Positions 57,148 to 64,000 of a DNA stretch of 64,000 nt are shown piece after piece (within the stretch, counting starts at the first letter, position 1; each line of letters opens with the position of its first letter). The notes under the pieces were generated by a model. That model worked only from the letters and a program-made list of their open reading frames with translations, was not told the origin of the DNA and did no database searches. Source of the DNA: Odobenus rosmarus divergens (lineage: Eukaryota > Chordata > Mammalia > Carnivora > Odobenidae). A program made the position numbers and the translations under genes. Where the stretch lies: contig NW_004450382.1 in assembly GCF_000321225.1 (NCBI RefSeq), positions 1,000,488-1,064,487 of the forward strand. The letters run 5' to 3'.

Positions 57148-57342
57148 GGGCGCCTGCGTGGCTCAGTTGGTTAAGCGACTGCCTTCGGCTCAGGTCATGA
57201 TCCTGGAGTCCAAGGATCGAGTCCTGCATCGGGCTCCCTGCCCAGCAGTGAGTCTGCTTCTCCCTCGGACCCTCCCCCCTCTCATACTCTCTCTATCTCA
57301 TTCTCTCTCTCAAATAAATAAATAAAATCTTTTTTAAAAAAA
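57148..57342 (+). mobile_element. Can-SINE, cgactgcc subfamily
   Basis: Starts at the right target duplication of the previous copy; aaatcag follows its tail. Confidence 0.95.
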
Positions 57343-57372
57343 TCAGTAAAAACATTATAAAAATAACATTGT

Positions 57373-57543
57373 AGGGGCACCTGAGTGGCTCAGTCGCATA
57401 AGTGGCCAACTCTTGGTTTCAACTCAGGTCATTTTCTCGAGATCATGAGATCAGGCCCAGTGTTGGGCTCTGCTTCAGATTCTCTCTTCCTCTTCCTCCA
57501 GCTCTCACCGCCTGCACGCTCTTTCTCTCTCAAATAAATCTTT
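57373..57543 (+). mobile_element. Can-SINE, old
   Basis: Body of the ggccaactcttggtttcaac type, tail ctcaaataaatc. Confidence 0.88.
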
Positions 57544-57706
57544 TTTCTTTCCCATACAGATTTGCTTTTATTTCCACACTCAGCCCATTGAGAGAAGCTG
57601 GCACAACCTGAATGGTGCCAGGACACCAAGGTGTGCTGCTTCCCTGAGGCGCCTGGGACATAGCCACACTGGCCCGTGCACACGGGGCAGGACCTTTTTT
57701 AAAAAA
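57544..57706 (-). pseudogene. Possible 3' end of a processed retrocopy, source unknown
   Basis: On the minus strand a GC-rich stretch ends in gtggaaataaaagcaaatct, an mRNA-like 3' end with an AATAAA and about 20 further bases. It sits between two Can-SINEs and lacks a clear poly-A tail. No reading frame was recognised. Confidence 0.25.
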
Positions 57707-57716
57707 TACCTTTAGG

Positions 57717-57904
57717 GGTGCCTGGGTGGCTCAGTCGTTAAGCGACTGCCTTCAGCTCAAGTCATGATCCCAGGGTCCTGGGATCGAGCCCCGCATTGGG
57801 TTCCCTGCTCGGAGGGAAGCCTGCTTCTCCCTCCCCCACTCCCCCTGCTTGCGTTCCCTCTCTCACTGTGTCTCTCTGTCAAATAAAATCTTAAAAAAAA
57901 AAAA
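57717..57904 (+). mobile_element. Can-SINE
   Basis: Near-consensus copy; borders contain cttta and aactttaaaa. Confidence 0.94.
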
Positions 57905-58032
57905 CTTTAAAAAATAACACTGTAAAGCACTCACCAGTGATAAATTTACTCCCACTGTTTGTGGCCTAGACAAGTAAAAAGGGCCTGAACTAAGGTAGTA
58001 CTAGTAAAATGTGAGGAAGAGATGGATTAAAG

Positions 58033-58084
58033 CAGTGCTTCTCAAACTTCAGTCAACCTGGGAATTACTTGGAGAATATGTTAA
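58033..58084. mobile_element. MER5-type terminal fragment
   Basis: It reads agcagtgcttctcaaacttc and tgggaattacttggagaata, a typical MER5 end, directly followed by an L1 3' end. Confidence 0.55.
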
Positions 58085-58380
58085 ATGCTAAGTGAAGTAA
58101 GTCAGAGAAAAATACCATATTCCACTCGTATGTGGAAATTAAATAACAAAACAAATAAAAAGAGACAAAAAAACCCCCCTCTTAAGAGAACAAACTGATT
58201 GGTTACCAGAGGAGAAGTGGGTGGGAGGATGGGTCAAATAGGTGAAGGGGATTAAGATAAGTACACTAACCATGATGAGCACTGAGTAATGTATAGAATT
58301 GTTGAATCACTATACTGTATACCTGAAACTAATATAATACTGTATGTTAATTATATTGAAACTAAAAATTTTTAAATAAA
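58083..58380 (+). mobile_element. L1 3' end
   Basis: It reads tgctaagtgaagtaagtcag and ends actgtatgttaattatattg with an A-rich tail. Confidence 0.8.
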
Positions 58381-58383
58381 AAA

Positions 58384-58850
58384 GAAATTTACCCTACAAA
58401 TATACTAGCCCATCATTTATTACAAGATTATTCACTGTAGTGCTAATTGTAATAACACAATACTGGAAACTCATATGTCTATCAGTAGGGAATGTGTTGA
58501 GACAGCCACAGAATAGAACACAAGGCAGCCATAAAAAAAAATTAAGGAAACTGCACCCTGATGAGGAATGATCTTCAAGATATATTGCTAAATGCTCAGA
58601 AATGTGTCAAGTAGGCTACCATTTATACAACAATGTAGAATAACTACATACTGTTTGCTTCTATATGCATAAGGTTGTCATTGAGGAATACATAATAAAT
58701 TCCTAACACTGGTTCACTCTGAGAAGAAAAACTATGTGACTAGAAAGTAAAGGGTAGAGGGACATTTCACTATATAACCAACATTCTGGATTTTAAATCA
58801 GGAATGTATTTTCTAGTCAAAAAAATAATTAAAATACTTTTTAAAAATCA
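58384..58850 (+). mobile_element. Older L1 3' region
   Basis: It resembles the diverged L1 motif ending in cagccataaaaaaaaattaa, followed by catttatacaacaatgtaga. It directly abuts the younger L1 tail at 58380. Confidence 0.65.
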
Positions 58851-59204
58851 GATACCTGCCAGTATGGCCTCACCTCACACAATCAGCTAAAGTTAAATAG
58901 TGACCACTTACTTTAAGGGAGGAGAATTTACTACAATTCCTATCACTTCACTTATTCCTATTTGGCCCTCTAGACTTAGCATTTCTAAGCCCTGTTATAG
59001 AATACCACACTACTAAATATTGGTGACTGTTTGAAAATTAGAAAAGGAAAGAGTCCAGAATTTTTATTTCTGAGGTTGGGAAACTTGAGTGCTATCCAAT
59101 CAAAATAAGGTGAAAATTGGAGGACTTACGTATTAAGACAAGTTGATTTTGAGGAGCTTAAAAAAAACTAAATGGTTAACATTCAATAGAGAATTCAGAG
59201 CAAA

Positions 59205-59315
59205 TAACACATGCAGTACCTATTCGTTTTCATTTAATCCTCTCACAAACCTTGTGGCAGATAGCAATGCTCCTATTTTACAGAGAAATAACTTAATTAC
59301 ACAGGTGATTTGGTA
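59205..59315. mobile_element. MIR, antisense fragment
   Basis: It reads tttaatcctctcacaaacct and gcaatgctcctattttacag. Confidence 0.65.
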
Positions 59316-59369
59316 ACATATATGACACCAACCCATTTCATACTCAAATCGCCTATTGACTTTCTTTTC

Positions 59370-59562
59370 TTTTTTTTTTTTTAAAGATTTTATTTATTTA
59401 TTTGAGAGAGAGAGAGAGAGAGCACATGAGAGTGGGGAGGGTCAGAGGGAGAAGCAGACTCCCCGCCGAGCCGGGAGCCCGATGCGGGACCCGATCCTGG
59501 GACTCCAGGATCATGACCTGAGCCAAAGGCAGTCGCTTAACCAACTGAGCCACCCAGGCGCC
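59370..59562 (-). mobile_element. Can-SINE
   Basis: Target duplication gcctattgactttct. Confidence 0.95.
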
Positions 59563-59694
59563 CGCCTATTGACTTTCTGTATTGCCCAAGAAGATTAAGC
59601 TCTAAGGAAAAAATCGTATCTACCTTATTCTAGCTGTATCCTAGCACCATGCTCAAGGCCTGGCACCTAATCAGTATTTGTTAAAATAAGTGAC

Positions 59695-59835
59695 CAATCC
59701 TGAATCACTAGGGTAGAATTAGGGCAAGTGACTTTGCCCTGTGAGGTGCCTCAGTTTCATCAACTATAATTATTAGTACCTATCTCACAGGAATTTGTTT
59801 TAAAAATTAAACAAGAAAGTTCACAAAGCACTTCA
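59695..59835. mobile_element. MIR
   Basis: It reads ggcaagtgactttgccctgt, gaggtgcctcagtttcatca and tacctatctcacaggaattt. Confidence 0.7.
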
Positions 59836-60089
59836 TTCAATGTTTGATATATAATGAATCCACAGCAATTACTAACAATGAAACAAAGAAATGGAGGTAA
59901 TATCAAAGGAAAATGAAATTAGGAGGGGGTAACTGGTATCAGATTCAGGAAAAAGGTTAAGAACTAATTAAAAAGCTAAGAAGAAAGACTAATTTAGCAT
60001 ACAGATAATCAATGATTACTTTTAGCAATGTTGTTTAGATGGCATGAAGGGAAAGAACCCAGACTGATACAAACTGAACAAATGGTAAA

Positions 60090-60205
60090 CTCAGTACACA
60101 CCTGCCCTATTAGATTATGATCTGATGACCAGAAACTGAGCCTGAATTCATCTCTGTATCTCTAAAACCTAACACATTAAATATGTATTAAATACATTTG
60201 CTAAA
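60090..60205. mobile_element. L2 relic, possible
   Basis: It resembles L2 tails: ttcatctctgtatctctaaa, then acctaacacattaaatatgt. Confidence 0.4.
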
Positions 60206-61288
60206 TGGTTAAGCAAACAGAAGGGAAGAAAAGGGGATCTAGGAAGGCATATTCTTGTCTAAAGAAGTTTGACTACAAAGTTGAAGCAAAAACAGTAGCT
60301 AAACAGAGATGTATGATGGAAGAATGGTTTTTAAATGCATCCATTTTAGGATGTTTAAATGCAGAGGAGACTGCTATCTGAGGGGAAAAAAGAGGAAGCA
60401 CCAAGAGACCAAATAGGTAGTTGCTGCTGGACAACTAGATATGCAGGGTGGGTGGGAAGCAAATCTCCAATTATTATCTTCAACAGATTTTTTAACATAA
60501 ACCCTCTATGAAGAAAGTATTCTACATTCAAGAGTTTTCTTCTGAAAACCCTTAAGTTCCCTAAAAGGTCTCAACCCTCTAACCATTTATTCTCTATCTG
60601 CTATAGCCAAGCAGCTGGACGAATGAACGTCCTAAGAAAACATACAAGAGCACTGAATGGACTCACTTTAAATTCTTGCCACAAACATAAAACAGAGACA
60701 ACACTGGCAATCCTACCACACATCTTGTAGAATTTTTTTCATGAATATTTTTTCCATGTCTCCAAAATGACTGCTGCTTCTTCAAATCTCCTACACCCTA
60801 CCACACTCCCCCTTACTTCTAACCTTACCTCACACTTCATGGAACAGAAACAATTACAACAGGCCTTCCTTCACCACACCAAAACTACCAACCTGTTTGC
60901 ATGTGTACTATTTTCTGCTATCCTTATTTCTATGAATAAAGTTTCCATGCTAGAATCTTCATATAGCTGGTCCCTTGCCATTCATATGTCATAGAGGCAA
61001 TCCCTGACCATGCAATCTAAATTAATCACCCAGTTACTTTCAACTTAAAATGGGTAAATTAAGATAAACATCTGCACAACATTTTATCATTAACATTCTC
61101 TAATCTATGTACAGTCCATAGCCCAGTAGTGGAAACTTCATCTGAGAAGATGGATCTCCTCTGTCTCCTTAACTGTGGTACCTCTAGTAACTAAAACAAA
61201 TGTTCAGTATATATAGGGGAAGTACGCTTATAACCTGGGAGACAAGAAAACTGCTTCACAAAATTTTCCTAAAAGAATGAATCTCAGG

Positions 61289-61464
61289 GGTGCCTGGGTG
61301 GCTCAGTCAGTTAAGGGTCTGCCTTCAGCTCAGGTCTTAATCCTGGGAGCCTGCTTCTCCCCCTCCCTCTGCCTGAAGCTCCCCTTGCTTGTGCTCTCTC
61401 TTTTCTCTGTCAAATGAATAAAATCTTAAAAAAAAAAAAAAGAAAGAAAGAAAGAAAGAAAAAG
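61289..61464 (+). mobile_element. Can-SINE with internal deletion
   Basis: gtcttaatcctgggagcctg skips the middle; gaatctcag at both borders. Confidence 0.93.
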
Positions 61465-61467
61465 AAG
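61438..61467. repeat. (AAAG)n run
   Basis: Expanded A-rich tail of the Can-SINE at 61289-61464. Confidence 0.85.
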
Positions 61468-61639
61468 GAATCTCAGTTAACTTAGAGAATCTCCCCCACT
61501 ATGGCCACCACGAGAAACAGGAAACCAAGGCCCACGGTGGAAACCAGAAACAGGATACAGTTTTCCAGACACTTAATTATATTTATCATCATCTATTAAC
61601 CTCCCTACAAAGTTTTAAGTTACCCTTACAAATAAATGT

Positions 61640-61865
61640 AAGCTCAAGCTCTACCTATGATAGAATGTTTAAGTATGGTATATTCATACAGTGAAGCACT
61701 ATACAGCACAAAGAAATCACTGAACAGTATGTAATGTGGATGATTCTCATAATGCTGAGTATAAGCAACTAGACATTACTACATACTATATAATTCCATT
61801 TATATAAAGTTCCAAAAACTGACAAAACTAATTATGTTAGAAGTCAAAAGAGCTACCATTGAAGG
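61640..61865 (+). mobile_element. L1 3' fragment
   Basis: It resembles tggtatattcatacagtgaa and tactatataattccatttat of old L1 3' regions. Confidence 0.6.
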
Positions 61866-61903
61866 GAGGAATGTGATTAAAAGGGCAGGGGGTGTTTCTG
61901 GGT

Positions 61904-61943
61904 TCCGAAGGCAGATGCTCAACGACTGAGCCACCCAGGCACC
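61904..61943 (-). mobile_element. Can-SINE head fragment
   Basis: Only ccgaaggcagatgctcaacg and the head gagccacccaggcacc remain. Confidence 0.85.
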
Positions 61944-61980
61944 GCTCAATAAATACATCTTTAAAAACAGAAGTTTTTTA

Positions 61981-62195
61981 GGGACGCCTGGGTGGCTCAG
62001 TCGGTTAAGTGTCTGCTTTCGGCTCAGGTCATGATCCCAGGGTCCTGGGATCGAGTTCCGCATCGGGCTCCCTGCTCCGCGGGGAGCCTGATTCTCCCTC
62101 TGCCTCTGCCTCTCTCTCTGTCTCTCATGAATAAATAAATAAAATCTTAAAAAAATCTTATTTTTCTAAATAAAAAAAATCTTAAAAAAATAAAT
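61981..62195 (+). mobile_element. Can-SINE, catgaataaat subfamily
   Basis: Full copy, tail extended by repeated aaatctta units. Confidence 0.94.
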
Positions 62196-62198
62196 AAA

Positions 62199-62409
62199 TA
62201 GGGCGCCTGGATGGCTCAGTTGGTTGAGCGACTGCCTTCGGCTCAGGTCATGATCCTGGAGTCCCTGGATCGAGTCCCGCGTCGGGCTCCCTGCTCAGCA
62301 GGGAGTCTGCTTCTCCCTCTGACCCTCTTCCCTCTCATGCTCTCTATCTCTCATTCTCTCTCTCTCAAATAAATAAATAAAATCTTTAAAAAAAATAAAT
62401 AAATAAAAT
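62199..62409 (+). mobile_element. Can-SINE, cgactgcc subfamily, right edge of the 7.3-kb segment
   Basis: Its A-rich tail runs straight into aaaataactcacgttccc (62410-62427), the same 18-mer that precedes the SINE at 55150. Confidence 0.95.
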
Positions 62410-62887
62410 AAAATAACTCACGTTCCCAATTGTCAGGGTAGAAATACCTGTACCACATGGCAAGTACCGTTTACTAACAGAGTTAATTAAGCTCCAGGCC
62501 TGCCTAACAAAACTTAAAGGCAATCTTCAAAAGGACTGAACTGTTTCCAAGTAACTGCATCCCAACATCAAAATATATTCAATTTTTGCACTCAGCAATA
62601 AACCACACAATGTCTCAGGCAAACAAAGAAGCAGGAAATTAAAATCCATAGTGAGAAAAAGGTAATCAATAGAAACAGACCCAGAAAGGACAGAGATGAT
62701 AAAATTAGACAAGGACATTAAGGCAACTATTTTAAATGTAGACCACATGTTCAAGAATGTAAAGGAAAGCATGAGCATGACAAAAATAAAAGGTATTTAA
62801 AAAAAAAAGACTCAAATCACACTTCTGAAGACAAAAATACACTTGATAGGATCAATCAGACTCAGAAGAAAATTACTAGAAAAAAAA

Positions 62888-63040
62888 ATTTTTTTGACAG
62901 AGACACAGCAAGAGAGGGAACACAAGCAGGGGGAGTGGGAGAGGGAGAAGCAGGCTTCCCGCAGAGCAGGGAAGGGAGCCCGATGTGGGGCTAACCTGAG
63001 CCGAAGGCAGATACTTAACGACTGAACCACCCAGGTGCCC
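62888..63040 (-). mobile_element. Can-SINE with internal deletion
   Basis: Target duplication gaaaattactaga; the middle is missing (gtggggctaacctgagcc). Confidence 0.93.
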
Positions 63041-63128
63041 GAAAATTACTAGAAATTTAAAGACAGCAGTGGAAACTCCAAAATGGAAACAAAAAGACTT
63101 AAAAAAATAAACAAACAAATAGAACTTC

Positions 63129-63511
63129 GGGGTGCCCGGGTGGCTCTGTCAGTAAAGTAACTGACAAATCTCTCTTGATTTCAGCTCAAGTCATGATCTC
63201 AGGGTTGCTGAGACTGAGCCCCACGGTGGGCTCCACACTCTGTGGAGTCTGCTTGAGCTTCTCCCTCTCCCACTGTCCTTCCCCTCCTCTCTAAAATACT
63301 TTTTTTTTTTTTTAGGTTTTATTTATTTGACAGAGAGAGACACAGCAAGAGAGGGAACACAAGCAGAGGGAGTGGGAGAGGGAGAAGCAGGCTCCCCGCC
63401 GAGCAGGGAGCCTGATGCGGGGCTCGATCCCAGGACCCTGGGACCACGACCTGAGCCAAAGGCAGATGCTCAACCTACTGAGCCACCCAGGCAATAAATA
63501 CTTTTTTAAAA
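63129..63511 (+). mobile_element. Old Can-SINE split by an antisense copy
   Basis: Body to aaatact at about 63301; aaatactttttt resumes at 63495 after the insert. Confidence 0.85.
63302..63493 (-). mobile_element. Can-SINE nested in an opposite SINE
   Basis: Flanked by aaatacttttt; together they form an inverted SINE pair. Confidence 0.94.
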
Positions 63512-63633
63512 TAGAACTTCATGAGTCTGAAACACTAAGCTGACTAACATACATGTGGACTGGGGTCCCTGAAGGGACAGAGGTGAGAAAGGAAATATTT
63601 AAAGGAATGGAGTATTTAAAGAATGATGGCAGG

Positions 63634-63815
63634 GCGCCTGGGTGGCTCAGTTGGTTTATCGACTGCCTTCGACTCAGGTCATGATCCTGGAGTCCCAGGA
63701 TGGAGTCCCGCATCGGGCTCCCTGCTCAGCAGGGAGTCTGCTTCTCCCTCCGACCCTCCCCCCCTCATGTGCTCTGTCTCTCAAATAAATAAATAAAATC
63801 TTAAAAAATAAATAA
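63634..63815 (+). mobile_element. Can-SINE, cgactgcc subfamily
   Basis: Target duplication aatgatggcag at 63622 and 63819. Confidence 0.95.
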
Positions 63816-63828
63816 ATAAATGATGGCA

Positions 63829-64000
63829 GGGACGCCTGGGTGGCTGTCGTTAATCGTCTGCCTTCGGCTCAGGTAATGATTCCAGAGTCCTAGGATCAAG
63901 CCCCGTATCGGCTCCCCAGGGAGCCTGCTTCTCCCTCTGCCTGCCACTCCCCTTGCTTGTGCTCTCTTCTGTGAAATAAATAAAATCTTTAAAAAAAAAA
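63829..64000 (+). mobile_element. Can-SINE reaching the window end
   Basis: Starts directly after the previous copy's target duplication; tail cut by the window edge. Confidence 0.93.

Larger units (their letters stand above)
62428..63620 (+). mobile_element. Old L1 (L1M-type) 5'UTR/ORF1 start, right part
   Basis: It continues acatggcaagtaccgtttac, then ctgtttccaagtaactgcat and aatcaatagaaacagaccca, and near 63560 ctggggtccctgaagggaca, in the order of an L1M 5'UTR. Three Can-SINEs interrupt it. Confidence 0.75.
49876..64000 (-). other. NASP: Presumed NASP intron 1, repeat-dense
   Basis: No initiator exon or CpG-rich promoter is visible before the window ends. Contents are Can-SINE clusters, an old L1 5' copy split by 7.3 kb (see 54560-55149 and 62428-63620), other L1 pieces, MIR/L2 relics and unique stretches at 52780-53195, 58860-59195 and 59840-61280. 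Confidence 0.6.

Noticed and set aside
61501..61560. ATG-led GC-rich stretch (atggccaccacgagaaacag) resembling a small gene start
   Set aside because: It stays open for only a short distance and lacks splice signals or recognisable protein similarity.

Overview
This window is nuclear DNA from a carnivoran mammal, most likely an arctoid (bear, seal or weasel group). It holds more than 90 copies of tRNA-derived Can-SINEs, read as a head close to gggcgcctgggtggctcag, a CT-rich body and an AAATAAAATCTTT-type tail. The common heads match neither the typical dog form (gggatccctgggtggcgcag) nor the typical cat body, as I remember them. Multi-exon genes with GT-AG introns exclude a prokaryote or virus.

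Three protein genes are present, in the order of the human 1p34 block GPBP1L1-CCDC17-NASP (order recalled, not searched). (1) 1-23390, plus strand: the 3' half of GPBP1L1 (vasculin-like, a putative GC-rich-promoter binding regulator). Seven coding exons encode the last 315 residues; the first roughly 160 codons lie left of the window. The 3'UTR has AATAAA signals at 23197, 23369 and 23383. (2) 25571-29208, plus strand: complete CCDC17, 13 coding exons, predicted 593 aa, with an N-terminal C2HC zinc-finger-like motif, a coiled-coil middle, a proline-rich linker and a conserved C-terminal part. It is compact and GC-rich, with a cluster of GC boxes in intron 4. (3) 30490-64000, minus strand: NASP, a histone H3-H4/linker-histone chaperone. 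Fourteen coding exons (49875 down to 31281) include the 1014-bp testis-form acidic exon. The first coding exon is not visible, so the window from 49876 to 64000 is taken as intron 1. CCDC17 and NASP converge tail to tail.

The rest is intron or short intergenic DNA filled with Can-SINEs in both orientations, often nested or stacked at the same target site. There are also L1 fragments (an old 5'UTR/ORF1 copy, ORF2 pieces and several 3' ends), L2 and MIR relics, hAT/MER5-type relics, microsatellites and one assembly gap (50058-50382).

I found no undescribed gene system. The most unusual structure is at 55150-62427. About 7.28 kb there interrupts an old L1 copy and is bracketed by a perfect 18-bp direct duplication, with a same-subfamily SINE at each edge. 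That looks like a target-site duplication stretched apart, by an unusual insertion, a SINE-SINE exchange or an assembly misjoin. Other points worth a look are coding-like DNA downstream of the CCDC17 stop, a probable lineage-specific CCDC17 C-terminal frameshift, a SINE target-site duplication amplified into 30-bp repeats, and several serial SINE nests. Family identities come from recognising translated exons and remembered repeat consensuses; no database was searched.
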